Source: Opitutaceae bacterium UBA3033
GTDB taxonomy: Bacteria > Verrucomicrobiota > Verrucomicrobiia > Opitutales > Opitutaceae
Assembly: GCA_002367815.1 (NCBI GenBank)
Contig: DFDG01000076.1
Coordinates: forward strand, 1 to 40,665
DNA: 40,665 nucleotides
Direction: 5' to 3'
Each line of letters begins with the position of its first letter. Positions within the stretch are counted from its first letter, which is position 1. The notes under the pieces were generated by a model. That model did not search any database, was not told the DNA's origin, and saw nothing but the letters and a program-made list of their open reading frames with translations. This document shows, piece after piece, positions 1-8,334 of the stretch. Made by a program: the position numbers and the translations under genes.

Positions 1-116
1 CCTGCACGACATGGCGAGGAGTGCGTTGCATGCGAGTCTCCGTCAGTGGCTGGCAAACCAACGATGAAGATGTCACCCGCACCGTGCGTGCGATTGCGAA
101 AGCGGTTGAGCAATAG
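1..116 (+). CDS. C-terminal fragment of a PLP-dependent decarboxylase/aminotransferase-like enzyme (partial)
   Basis: Reading frame 3 is open from the window edge to a TAG at 114-116, giving about 37 residues. It contains a segment of the form MRVSVSGWQTNDEDV followed by RTVRAIAKAVEQ. From memory, this 'R-[IV]-S-V-x-x-W-x-T-x-x-D-V' ending followed by a helix is typical of the last strand and helix of fold-type I PLP enzymes, especially the pyridoxal-dependent decarboxylase (group II) family. The catalytic lysine and the rest of the enzyme lie outside the window, so substrate and exact family cannot be set. It runs in the same direction as the following rapA-like gene, with about 180 bp between them. 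Confidence 0.5.
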   Translation, partial: CTTWRGVRCMRVSVSGWQTNDEDVTRTVRAIAKAVEQ

Positions 117-296
117 CTTCACTGAGTTTTCGACCAATGGCATTGGTTTGAAAGCGAGTTGCGGCCTGTTCCGGCCGGTCGGATCGGCCAATGTCCAAAG
201 GAATAGCTACTACGCCTCTGATTTATCTCTTCTGATTTTAGCTAATCAAGAAATCGCGTTTGTAATGATCGAGGCCGACGCGTTAGATGATTCGCT

Positions 297-3146
297 ATGT
301 CCCTAGGTTCCATTGGTCAGCGATGTATGAGTGAACGTGAGCCCGAGCTGGGTCTCGGCTTGGTGGCGGAGTTGGATCACAACCGCATCACAGTTGAATA
401 CCCGGCGACACGCGAAAAGCGGATCTATGCCCGTGGCACGCCGGTGCTCAAACGCGTCGAATTTCACGAGGGCGACAATGTTGCCACTCGCACAGGCGAA
501 AAATTCACCGTCGAAACCGTGGAAGACGACAACGGGGTGCTCACCTACATCGGTGGCGGTCATCGGGTGCGGGAGGATGCGATCTCGGATATCACCAGTG
601 TCAGCTCCCCCGCCGAACGTTTGCTCGCCGGTCAGGCGGACCCCTCGGAAGTGTTCGACCTGCGCCTGCGCACCTTGCAAGCCCAGTCGCGGATTCGCCA
701 ATCCGATGTGCGTGGTTTTCTGGGTGGCCGCATCGACCTGATCCCGCATCAGTTCTATATTCTACACGAGGTTTCCAACCGCCAAATTCCCCGGGTCCTC
801 CTCGCCGATGAAGTCGGCCTGGGTAAAACCATCGAAGCGTGTTTAATTCTCCAACGCCTGCTCGCCACGGGTCGGGCCAAGCGGGCTTTGATCCTCGTGC
901 CCGAATCCCTCGTGCATCAATGGTTCGTCGAACTGCTGCGGCGCTTCAACCTGTGGTTCACCATTTTTGACGAGGAACGGTGTCTCGCCTGCGAGGAAAG
1001 CGAAGCCGACAAGAATCCTTTTCTTTCCAGTCAACTGGGGCTGGCGAGTGTATCGTATCTGGCGGGCAATGAAGCTCGTCGCGCACAAGTCGTCGAAGCG
1101 GGTTGGGATCTCGTCATCGTGGACGAGGCTCATCACCTCGCCTGGTCCCCGGGCGAGGCCAGCCCTGATTACAAATTGGTCGATCAACTCGCGCAAAAAT
1201 GTCCCGGCCTGCTCCTGCTCACGGCCACACCCACTCAATTGGGACTCGCCGGTCACTTCGCCCGTCTGCGTCTGCTCGATCCGCATCGCTACGACGATTA
1301 CGAAACCTTTGTGGATGAAAACGAAACCTTCGGCGCGGTCGCGGGTATCGCCGAAAAGATCATCGAAAATCAGCATCTCACGCCCAAAGACCACACCACC
1401 CTGCGCAAGATTTTCGACCGCGATCCCGCTGGTTTGGATGAACATTTAGCGGCTCTTTCCGAAGGGCAGCCCGGTGCCCGGGAAAAACTCCTGCGCACCC
1501 TCCTCGATCAACACGGCACCGGTCGCATGGTGTTTCGCAACACACGCACGGCGATGACGGGCTTCCCCAAGCGCAAGTATTGTCCCGCACCGCTCGAAGG
1601 GGCCACGCCGACCCTGCTCACGCGCATCGCCCGTGAACTTCACGCCGAGGAAACTGGCGGGGACGACAGCATACGTTATGCCTACAAGGATGACCCACGC
1701 CTCGATTGGCTGATTACTTTTCTCAAGAAACACGTCTCGGCCAAAATTCTGCTGATCTGCAAAACGGAGCGCAAAGTCCTCGCCCTCGAAGCCGCCATCA
1801 AGGAACGCCTCAATCTCAACCTTGGGTTGTTTCACGAAGGGCTTCCCTTGGTGCAACGCGACCGGCAAGCGGCGTGGTTTGCCGAACCCGACGGCGCCCA
1901 GCTGCTACTTTGTTCCGAGATCGGCAGCGAAGGACGGAACTTCCAGTTTGCCCATCATCTGGTGCTCTTTGATTTGCCACTCAATCCCGGTTTGGTTGAG
2001 CAACGTATCGGTCGATTGGATCGCATCGGCCAAACCGAGATCATCCGCATCCACGTCCCCTACGTCGTGGGTGGAGCCGATGAAGCGGCAGCCGAATGGT
2101 ATCATCTCGGTCTCGACGCCTTTGAATCCCCGCTGCACGGCGGCAACGATTACCGCAACGCTTTCCACGACCGCCTACTCAAACTCGCCACCGATTTTGG
2201 TGAAGGAAAATTCAAGGATCAGGCCCGGACCAAGTTGGACGCGTTTATCGCCACCACGGCAAAGTTTCGCGAGGCCCTTTCGCTCAAGATGAAAAACGGT
2301 CGTGATCGTTTGTTGGAGCTCAATTCATTCAATCGCGAAGTGGCCGAATCAGTCATCGATCGCGTGCGCGCTGCCGACACCGATCCGTATATGCGGAAAT
2401 TCCTCTCCGACCTGCTTGATCACTATGGGGTGCGGGTGACTGATCACGAGGAAGGCGACGTATTTCTTGATGCCAATCATGCCTACGTCGAAGGATTCCC
2501 GGCCATTCCCCGTGATGGGATGCTGGCTACTTACGACCGCAAACGAGCCATCAGCCGCGAGGACATTCGTTTTATCTCGGCCGATCATCCCTTGGTGCAG
2601 GACAGCATTGATCTGATGGTCGATTCTCCCACGGGCACCACCGCCTTCTGTCTGATCGAGGCCGACAAACCGAATCTGTTGCTCGAAGCTATTTTCGTGC
2701 TCGAAACCATGGCCGACGCGCGATGGCACGTGGATCAATTTCTCTCGCCCACACCCGTCCGGGTATTGGTCGATATTCACGGGGGCGACCTGACGGATCA
2801 ACGCGACGGTGCCTCCATCGCCAATGCAGTGGCCGATGCGCCGCTCGCCCGGTTTCTCGAACGACCCGGCTTCAACGCCACGCTCTTGAAGAATCTCCTC
2901 GAGGCCGCGACCGAACGGGCAACCGAACGCACCAAAGCTTTGAAACAAGTAGCCCGCGAAAACGCCGCCGCCACCCTGACCGCAGATTTGCAACGCTTGG
3001 TCACGCTGGGCAAACTCAATGACAACGTTCGTCCCGAGGAAATCGAGTTGGCCAAGAAGCAAGTGCGCCATACCCGTACCGCCATTGAACAAGCCCGCCT
3101 CCGCCTCGACTCCATCCGTCTTATCGTCGAAGGCGTGGAACTGTGA
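297..3146 (+). CDS. rapA: RapA-type SWI2/SNF2 ATPase (RNA polymerase-associated, recycling factor)
   Basis: A 949-residue protein, close to the 968 residues of Escherichia coli RapA, with the same domain order. The N-terminal region (about 1-100) aligns by eye with the RapA Tudor-like N-terminus (GQR, then a run of E-L-G-L-G), which supports the start at 297 over the internal ATG at 327. Then come the ATPase lobes: Walker A DEVGLGKT (171-178), DEAHH (276-280), TATP (309-312) and motif VI RIGRLDRIGQ (570-579), and a RapA-specific C-terminal region ending in a predicted helical tail. The family uses ATP to free RNA polymerase stalled in post-termination complexes. The gene stands alone: it is preceded by a PLP-enzyme tail and is convergent with the small minus-strand gene at 3167. 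No Shine-Dalgarno sequence is visible. Confidence 0.93.
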   Translation: MSLGSIGQRCMSEREPELGLGLVAELDHNRITVEYPATREKRIYARGTPVLKRVEFHEGDNVATRTGEKFTVETVEDDNGVLTYIGGGHRVREDAISDITSVSSPAERLLAGQADPSEVFDLRLRTLQAQSRIRQSDVRGFLGGRIDLIPHQFYILHEVSNRQIPRVLLADEVGLGKTIEACLILQRLLATGRAKRALILVPESLVHQWFVELLRRFNLWFTIFDEERCLACEESEADKNPFLSSQLGLASVSYLAGNEARRAQVVEAGWDLVIVDEAHHLAWSPGEASPDYKLVDQLAQKCPGLLLLTATPTQLGLAGHFARLRLLDPHRYDDYETFVDENETFGAVAGIAEKIIENQHLTPKDHTTLRKIFDRDPAGLDEHLAALSEGQPGAREKLLRTLLDQHGTGRMVFRNTRTAMTGFPKRKYCPAPLEGATPTLLTRIARELHAEETGGDDSIRYAYKDDPRLDWLITFLKKHVSAKILLICKTERKVLALEAAIKERLNLNLGLFHEGLPLVQRDRQAAWFAEPDGAQLLLCSEIGSEGRNFQFAHHLVLFDLPLNPGLVEQRIGRLDRIGQTEIIRIHVPYVVGGADEAAAEWYHLGLDAFESPLHGGNDYRNAFHDRLLKLATDFGEGKFKDQARTKLDAFIATTAKFREALSLKMKNGRDRLLELNSFNREVAESVIDRVRAADTDPYMRKFLSDLLDHYGVRVTDHEEGDVFLDANHAYVEGFPAIPRDGMLATYDRKRAISREDIRFISADHPLVQDSIDLMVDSPTGTTAFCLIEADKPNLLLEAIFVLETMADARWHVDQFLSPTPVRVLVDIHGGDLTDQRDGASIANAVADAPLARFLERPGFNATLLKNLLEAATERATERTKALKQVARENAAATLTADLQRLVTLGKLNDNVRPEEIELAKKQVRHTRTAIEQARLRLDSIRLIVEGVEL

Positions 3147-3166
3147 CCGTAGTCTGGCATCAAACT

Positions 3167-3412
3167 TCAGGGTAACGCTGGCGGAGTCTTGGTTCCGTAG
3201 TAAGGAATGATCTGCTTGAGATGACCTTGCACGATGGCCCCGATCGTCTCGGGCGGCAGTGCTCCGCGGTGGAGTTCAAACACCGCCACGAGCAGAGCCA
3301 GCTCGATATCGGTCTTTTTGACGTTCACGGATTTCATCTCCGCAACTATTTCCAGCGCCTTCTTTTCGGCTTGTTTGTAGGTTTGAAAATTTTCCTCGGT
3401 AGGTGTCGCCAT
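3167..3412 (-). CDS. Small helical protein of unknown function
   Basis: The likely start is the ATG at 3410-3412 (MATPTEENF...), giving 81 residues. An in-frame start at 3448 would add 12 poorly structured residues and nearly meet the opposite gene. The sequence is mostly helical with alternating charged residues (about 5-35) and an aliphatic segment (LALLVAVFELHRG), then a short tail ending TKTPPALP. There is no signal peptide, cysteine pair or membrane helix. I do not recognise the family. The regular hydrophobic pattern and the absence of a better overlapping frame favour a real gene. It is convergent with the rapA-like gene, about 20 bp away, and divergent from the lipoprotein gene at 3522. 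Confidence 0.6.
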   Translation of the reverse strand: MATPTEENFQTYKQAEKKALEIVAEMKSVNVKKTDIELALLVAVFELHRGALPPETIGAIVQGHLKQIIPYYGTKTPPALP

Positions 3413-3521
3413 AACCACAAAAGGGGTCCGCGACCGTAGTTCAGTCAAGCATCCAGTGCGCCCCTTTTCCCCTCAACAAACCCAGATTGACGAACGTCCT
3501 CCTAAGATTTACCTTTGGCCC

Positions 3522-3872
3522 ATGACCAAGCTGGTGAAAGTCGTCGCGAGTTCCTCGTTGATTATCGGACTGATCGCCGGGTGCAACCACACCGGATCAA
3601 CTTCCTCCCGCAACCAGCATAAGACCCCCAATGCATTCGATAATCAGAATGAGCGATTATCCTATGTCGAATCGCATTACAAACGGGTCCTGGAATCAGG
3701 CAAGGTGGCCAACGCAGAGGAAGCCCGCGCCTTGGCTTCCTATGATTACGATATTCGAGGACGGTTTCAAAAAGAAGCTCCCGACCAAAGTGTCAGCTGG
3801 AACTCCGGCGACAAAGCGGTCTGTGAACAGGAAAAATTTGAGGATAAACTCGAGGCTCTGCAGCAGAAGTAG
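3522..3872 (+). CDS. Small predicted lipoprotein of unknown function
   Basis: A 116-residue protein if translated from the ATG at 3522. It opens with a positively charged MTKLVK, a hydrophobic stretch and a lipobox (LIAGC), with the lipidated cysteine at about residue 21. The frame is open further upstream to a GTG at 3456, but starting there would bury the signal peptide. The mature part is polar and has helical charged segments (NEERLSY-like, then a helix with AEEARALASY) and a later cysteine near VCEQEKF. I do not recognise the family. The gene lies about 100 bp upstream of the octaheme cytochrome on the same strand, so co-expression is possible but not shown. Confidence 0.65.
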   Translation: MTKLVKVVASSSLIIGLIAGCNHTGSTSSRNQHKTPNAFDNQNERLSYVESHYKRVLESGKVANAEEARALASYDYDIRGRFQKEAPDQSVSWNSGDKAVCEQEKFEDKLEALQQK

Positions 3873-3973
3873 GTCAGCGTGATAGCGGAAAATGCCGGAT
3901 AGCCGGACCGGAAAACGATCCATGGTCCATCGAAGAAGGAAATTGCTTCCCTTGCGGCACCGGAATCATTTTC

Positions 3974-5902
3974 GTGCCTGCAATGGCTGATATGCTTTCG
4001 AGCCCACCCCCTCTTAAGAGACGATTCATACCCACAACTTGGTCGGGGCGCATGGCAGTAGCCAGTATCGCGTGGGGGCTGTTGATGATCGCGGGTTGGT
4101 TGCTGAATACTGAAATGGACCGAACGGTGCCGTCGAATCGGCCCATCAAGGATCCCATCGACGATTACGTTTCGGCTGACTCCTGTCGATCATGCCACCC
4201 CGGCAATCATGCCAGTTGGCATGCCTCCTATCACCGCACGATGACTCAGGTCGCCACGCCGGAAGCGATTCTGGCCGACATGGATGGACTGGAATTGACC
4301 GATCAAGGAGTAACTTACCGGGTCCAAAAAAAGGGAGCCAAGCACTTCGTCAGCACCAAAAAACAAACGGAGCCTGATTCAGCCTACACCGAAGCAAAGG
4401 AAGTCGTGCTATTGACGGGTTCGCATAATCTCCAGATCTGCTGGCTGGCCACCACCGATGGTCGGACGCTCGAGCAATTTCCCTTTGCCTACATCGTGGC
4501 TGAAAAGATGTGGGCCCCGATGGCGCAAAGCTTTCTCGTTCCACCGGGCCCGAAGCAGGTATATTCCAAGGGTGATTGGAACATGGCCTGCATCAACTGC
4601 CATGTGACTCAAGGCCGGGCGGGGCAGGTCGAAAACGGTATATTTGATTCGAAGGTCAGTGACTTCGGTATCAGTTGCGAATCCTGTCACAGTGGGGGCA
4701 AGGAGCACATCGAAATTAACCGCAATCCCCTTCGCCGTTTCGGCATGCATCTGACCGATGGGTCAGATCAAACCATCGCCAATCCCGCCAAGATGAAAGG
4801 TCCAGAGGCCACTCTGGTTTGCGGCCAGTGTCACAGCATCTGGTTATTCAATAATCCTCAGGAGCAGAAAGTTTTTGGTCAGGAAAACGGCAAATACCGC
4901 CCCGGCATGAGTGATCTTGATCTGCGATGGGTGGTGCAGCCCGGCAGTGCCAAGGATGCGGAAAAACAAATTGCCCTGCAGAAAGAAGATCCCGATTTCA
5001 TCCACAACAGTTATTGGGCTGATGGCATGGTGCGAGTTACGGGGCGGGAATATAACGGCACCACTCGTTCACCTTGTTTCAAAGGCGGAGATTTCTCCTG
5101 CTTATCCTGCCACGAAATGCATCCCAAAGATACCGATCCGAAGAATTTGAAAGCTTGGGCCGTGGATCAAATGGGGCCGGAAATGAATGGAAATCAGGCC
5201 TGTCTCCAATGTCACAAAGACCTGGAGAAAAATCTGTCCGCCCACACCCATCACCCAGCCAGCTCTGCAGGCAGCAGTTGTTATAATTGCCACATGCCAC
5301 ACACCAGTTTTGGTCTGATGCGCGCCTTGAGATCGCACCAGATAACATCACCGACCGTGGTAGAAAGCTTGGAAATTGGACGGCCCAATGCCTGTAATCT
5401 GTGCCACTTGGATCAACCTCTGGCGTGGACGGCGGAAAAGTTGCATGACTGGTATGGCCACGACGTTCCGGCCTTGGATGTGGATGATCAAGAACTGTCC
5501 GCCGCCGCCAAATGGATCCTCAAGGGCGACGCTGGCCAACGAGGTCTGGTGGCTTGGGCCATGGGCTGGGCTCCTGCCCAACAAGCCTCGGGTTACGACT
5601 GGTTATACCCATTCCTCATTTTCGAATTAAACGATCCGTATGCGGCGGTTCGTTTCGGAGCTTGGCAGTCGTTAAAATCCCTCCCCGGATTCTCCACCTT
5701 CAAATATGATTACACTCTGGATGACGCCAAACAAAAGGAATCCCTGATTCAGGCCTATCAAATGTGGTGGAACAACCAGCGCGACATCAGTGGAAAATAT
5801 CGTTGGCAGACGATTCTCAAACCAACCGGGGAATTTCGTCAGGAAACCTATGATCGCTTGTTGAATGAACGGGACAATCGTGAGGTCTACCTCATCGAAT
5901 AA
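3974..5902 (+). CDS. Membrane-anchored octaheme c-type cytochrome (c554-like) with HEAT-like C-terminal domain
   Basis: A protein of about 640 residues. The GTG at 3974 and the ATGs at 3983 and 3992 are all possible starts; the difference is only a few residues. A single hydrophobic helix (about 27-46) serves as an uncleaved anchor or signal, and the rest should be periplasmic. There are eight CxxCH haem sites, with cysteines starting at residues 71, 206, 235, 283, 376, 410, 436 and 474. The segment before haem 2 (TGSH, then F-P-F-A-Y and a W-rich stretch) and the 'FGISCESCH' pattern resemble, from memory, cytochrome c554-like multihaem proteins of Planctomycetes and Acidobacteria. Residues 480-600 hold HEAT-like helices (DPYAAVRFGAW). 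The role is electron transfer or a redox enzyme; the substrate is unknown. A four-helix membrane protein follows 22 bp downstream. Confidence 0.85.
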   Translation: MPAMADMLSSPPPLKRRFIPTTWSGRMAVASIAWGLLMIAGWLLNTEMDRTVPSNRPIKDPIDDYVSADSCRSCHPGNHASWHASYHRTMTQVATPEAILADMDGLELTDQGVTYRVQKKGAKHFVSTKKQTEPDSAYTEAKEVVLLTGSHNLQICWLATTDGRTLEQFPFAYIVAEKMWAPMAQSFLVPPGPKQVYSKGDWNMACINCHVTQGRAGQVENGIFDSKVSDFGISCESCHSGGKEHIEINRNPLRRFGMHLTDGSDQTIANPAKMKGPEATLVCGQCHSIWLFNNPQEQKVFGQENGKYRPGMSDLDLRWVVQPGSAKDAEKQIALQKEDPDFIHNSYWADGMVRVTGREYNGTTRSPCFKGGDFSCLSCHEMHPKDTDPKNLKAWAVDQMGPEMNGNQACLQCHKDLEKNLSAHTHHPASSAGSSCYNCHMPHTSFGLMRALRSHQITSPTVVESLEIGRPNACNLCHLDQPLAWTAEKLHDWYGHDVPALDVDDQELSAAAKWILKGDAGQRGLVAWAMGWAPAQQASGYDWLYPFLIFELNDPYAAVRFGAWQSLKSLPGFSTFKYDYTLDDAKQKESLIQAYQMWWNNQRDISGKYRWQTILKPTGEFRQETYDRLLNERDNREVYLIE

Positions 5903-5924
5903 CCAAAATAGCATCCGACCCAAT

Positions 5925-6344
5925 ATGAATACATCCGATCGACATCTCCGCAATGGCTGGTGGTCCTTATTCGCATTTCTGACCTTGGGCGTTGTGCTTG
6001 AAACCCTGCATGGTTTCAAGGTCGGCTGGTATCTCGACGCCGACGCCGATATCCGACGCCTGATGTTTACCCTGGCCCATGCTCACGGCACCCTGCTTGC
6101 ACTGGTCAACATTGCCTTAGGACTCACCTTGAAATCGGTCGGTGGTTTCACCTTGGAAAACACCGCTTCCAAAACCGTTATCTGGGGTTCCTTGATCCTG
6201 CCCATGGGGTTTTTTATGGGCGGATTTTTCATCCATGACGGTGACCCCGGCCTCGGAGTCTTATTCGTGCCAATTGGTGCCTTCATGCTCCTTTATGGCG
6301 TGGGCTGTGCTGCCCGCAGTCTCAGCAAGACCAAATCCTCCTGA
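5925..6344 (+). CDS. Four-helix membrane protein linked to the octaheme cytochrome
   Basis: The ATG at 5925 gives 139 residues and avoids overlapping the cytochrome; an upstream in-frame ATG at 5865 would overlap it by about 38 bp. Four predicted membrane helices lie at about 12-30, 46-68, 83-103 and 110-132. Histidines H29, H52, H54 and H104 sit at or near helix ends, which could suit haem b or quinone contact, but this is inference. I do not recognise a named family. The 22-bp spacing to the octaheme cytochrome points to one transcription unit and a possible role as membrane partner for its electrons. The gene is convergent with xerD, 16 bp away. Confidence 0.7.
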   Translation: MNTSDRHLRNGWWSLFAFLTLGVVLETLHGFKVGWYLDADADIRRLMFTLAHAHGTLLALVNIALGLTLKSVGGFTLENTASKTVIWGSLILPMGFFMGGFFIHDGDPGLGVLFVPIGAFMLLYGVGCAARSLSKTKSS

Positions 6345-6360
6345 TCCGGGCGTCACGCGA

Positions 6361-7311
6361 TCATTTGTCCTGATTGCGCGGATGAAATTTGGCGTGCTGG
6401 TCAATCAGTCGTTTTGATTCAACGGCCGTATAAATCTGGGTCGTGGCGATGCTGGCATGACCCAACATTTCCTGAATCGCCCGAAGATCGGCTCCGCCAT
6501 TCAACAAATGCGTGGCAAATGAATGCCTCAGCAGATGCGGTTTCACCGTCTTGGTGATGCCTGCCAGTTTCGCATATTTTTTGACAATCAGCCAAAGGGT
6601 CACCCGCGAAAGACCGCTGCCGCGTTCGCTTAAAAACAACTGACTGCCCGTGCGGGATTTCACAAAATTCGGTCGCCCCGCCTCCAACCAGACCTTGATC
6701 GCTGCGGTGGCTTTTTGGCCGACCGGCACAACCCGTTCTTTCGATCCTTTGCCAAAGACCCGCGTAAAACCGTTTTCGAGATCGATCTGCTGGATTGTGA
6801 GTTCTCCCAGTTCGGATACGCGCAGACCACTGGAATAAAACAACTCGAGCAGCGCTTTGTCGCGGAGGGCATGGGCCGTTCCACCGGTTGGGGCAGATAG
6901 CAACCGATCGACTTCCTCCGGGGACAAGGTGCCGGGAATGCTGCGCACTTGCTTGGGACTGGCCAGCAACGCCGTGAAATCATCTTCGCGTAGTTTTTCC
7001 CTCACCAAATACCGCGCCAGACCGCGCAAGGCAGTAAGCTTGCGCGCCAAACTGCTGACCATGTAGGCATCACCGCTGAGGGCATGAATCCATTGGGCCA
7101 CTGCTTTACCCGATACTTTTCGCCAGCTCGACTGACCATGGCTGGCTAAAAATGCCGCACCCTGATCCAGATCGGAGGCATAACTTTCCTGGGTCTTGGG
7201 CGAAAGCCCTCGTTCCAAATCTATAAAATTCAGGAAACCATCAGTATCCTCGGCAAATTCTCCGGTCGCACGGCTGCGAAAAGATTTACGCGATGAGGGT
7301 CGGCCGGGCAC
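6361..7311 (-). CDS. xerD: Tyrosine recombinase XerC/XerD family
   Basis: A 316-residue protein with the SAM-like N-terminal DNA-binding domain (about 20-110) and a complete catalytic domain. The catalytic set is present with XerD spacing: R164, K188 (in the GKGSKER hairpin), H259-x-x-R262, H285 and the nucleophile Y294. The family resolves chromosome dimers at dif. The match to XerD rather than XerC rests on length and general resemblance, so the symbol is tentative. The start is a GTG at 7309-7311; about 20 extra N-terminal residues are basic. It lies 14 bp downstream of infA and is probably co-transcribed with it. No att-like repeats or integrase cargo flank it, so a mobile-element integrase is unlikely. 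Confidence 0.88.
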   Translation of the reverse strand: MPGRPSSRKSFRSRATGEFAEDTDGFLNFIDLERGLSPKTQESYASDLDQGAAFLASHGQSSWRKVSGKAVAQWIHALSGDAYMVSSLARKLTALRGLARYLVREKLREDDFTALLASPKQVRSIPGTLSPEEVDRLLSAPTGGTAHALRDKALLELFYSSGLRVSELGELTIQQIDLENGFTRVFGKGSKERVVPVGQKATAAIKVWLEAGRPNFVKSRTGSQLFLSERGSGLSRVTLWLIVKKYAKLAGITKTVKPHLLRHSFATHLLNGGADLRAIQEMLGHASIATTQIYTAVESKRLIDQHAKFHPRNQDK

Positions 7312-7325
7312 GACCAGAATGTTGC

Positions 7326-7589
7326 TCAGTAACGACGGCGCTTGAAGCCACCGGTATGCTGAGCATTTTGTTCACGCACCCGGTAAGTGATGCGCGCTTT
7401 TTCCAAGTCGTAAGGACTCATCTCCATCTTCACCGTATCGCCCGTGGCAATCTTGATAAAGTGCTTGCGCAACTTGCCAGAGATGTGAGCCAAGACCACA
7501 TGACCATTGGACAATTCAACCTTAAACATAGTGCCGGGGAGGACGGCGGCAACTTTGCCCTCTACCTCAATCGAATTCTCATCAGCCAT
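7326..7589 (-). CDS. infA: Translation initiation factor IF-1
   Basis: An 87-residue protein with the single S1/OB-fold of IF-1. It has the family signature: an EGKV start of strand 1, 'LPGTMFKVELSNGH' and 'HISGKLRKHFIKI', then 'GDTVKMEMSPYDL', which marks the OB barrel. Compared with the usual 72 residues it has a 15-residue basic tail (GGFKRRRY). IF-1 binds the 30S A-site and acts with IF-2 and IF-3. It is the first gene of an apparent infA-xerD pair on the minus strand, rather than sitting in a ribosomal-protein operon. Its leader holds mutually exclusive stem sequences, listed separately. Confidence 0.95.
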   Translation of the reverse strand: MADENSIEVEGKVAAVLPGTMFKVELSNGHVVLAHISGKLRKHFIKIATGDTVKMEMSPYDLEKARITYRVREQNAQHTGGFKRRRY

Positions 7590-7608
7590 AGATTGGGAGG
7601 GACGTAAC

Positions 7609-7675
7609 AGTGGGTGCTTGGTTCATATAAGGTGATAGCGGGCGTAAAACCCACTTGTAAGTCTTAGAAGCACCC
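7609..7675 (-). promoter_or_regulatory. infA leader with two mutually exclusive stems
   Basis: On the plus strand, AGTGGGTGCTT (7609-7619) can pair in two ways: its AGTGGGT part with ACCCACT (7649-7655), or its GGGTGCTT part with AAGCACCC (7668-7675). Because the two pairings share bases they exclude each other. The block lies 20-86 bp upstream of the infA start codon, so a minus-strand leader could switch between the folds. Arms of 7 and 8 bp in a 114-bp gap can arise by chance, and no transcription start is known, so the call is weak. Confidence 0.25.
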
Positions 7676-7703
7676 GGTAAGTCAAGGCTTTCCCCGAAGA
7701 CCA

Positions 7704-8270
7704 ATGCCGACTGGGATCAAACTACAACCCATGGAGCACGCAAAAAAAAACGCGCCGGAATGTCCTTTTGAGAAACACTTTCCCTCGCAACTCGTACGAG
7801 ATGACGCGTTTTTCATGAGTCTGGCCTACAATCAGGCCATCGATGCATGGCGCCAAGGAGAGGTGCCGATCGGTGCGGTAATTGAACGCGATGGTGAAAT
7901 CATCGCTCTGGCCCACAACACCGTGGAGACGGCCCACGATCCCACCGCCCACGCCGAAATGTTGGCTATCACCCAAGCCGCCACCGCTATTGGCAACTGG
8001 CGGCTGGAAGACTGCACCCTCTTTGTGACCAAGGAACCGTGCCCGATGTGTGCAGGTGCCACCCTCATGTCGCGACTGAAACGGGTATGCTATGCAGTGC
8101 GTGACCCCAAGATGGGCTGTCTCGGTGGGGCCACCGACCTCAATTCCCTGCCCCGCGTAAATCACCACCTGGCAATCAGTGGGGGCGAAGTATTGGAACC
8201 TGCATGTCGCGAATTGTTACAGGCCTTCTTTCGGCTAAAAAGGGACGATGAAAACACAGCTGGCGGTTGA
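7704..8270 (+). CDS. tadA: tRNA-specific adenosine deaminase (TadA)
   Basis: A protein of 188 residues from the ATG at 7704, or 179 from the ATG at 7731. The deaminase core starts near residue 33. Zinc and catalytic residues are present: HAE (H83, E85) and PCPMC (C113, C116). The family converts A34 to inosine in tRNA-Arg(ACG), an essential decoding step. The C-terminal helices (CRELLQAFF) fit TadA rather than a cytosine or guanine deaminase. About 30 residues precede the usual core, so the start is uncertain. It is divergent from infA and is followed about 65 bp later by sodA on the same strand. Confidence 0.9.
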   Translation: MPTGIKLQPMEHAKKNAPECPFEKHFPSQLVRDDAFFMSLAYNQAIDAWRQGEVPIGAVIERDGEIIALAHNTVETAHDPTAHAEMLAITQAATAIGNWRLEDCTLFVTKEPCPMCAGATLMSRLKRVCYAVRDPKMGCLGGATDLNSLPRVNHHLAISGGEVLEPACRELLQAFFRLKRDDENTAGG

Positions 8271-8334
8271 CGTATGAGCCCGTCGGTGTAGGTTTGTTTT
8301 TTCAGATAATAATAACTCAAAAATCAAACAGACT

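Noticed and set aside
46..306. 86-codon open frame before rapA
   Set aside because: No family resemblance, overlaps the PLP-enzyme tail that has a better family match in another frame, and runs into the rapA start.
303..749. Long minus-strand open frame inside rapA
   Set aside because: Antisense shadow of a well-supported gene; composition mirrors the codon bias of the opposite strand.
6361..7311. Integrase of a mobile element
   Set aside because: Complete XerD-like spacing, adjacent infA, and no att-like repeats or cargo genes.
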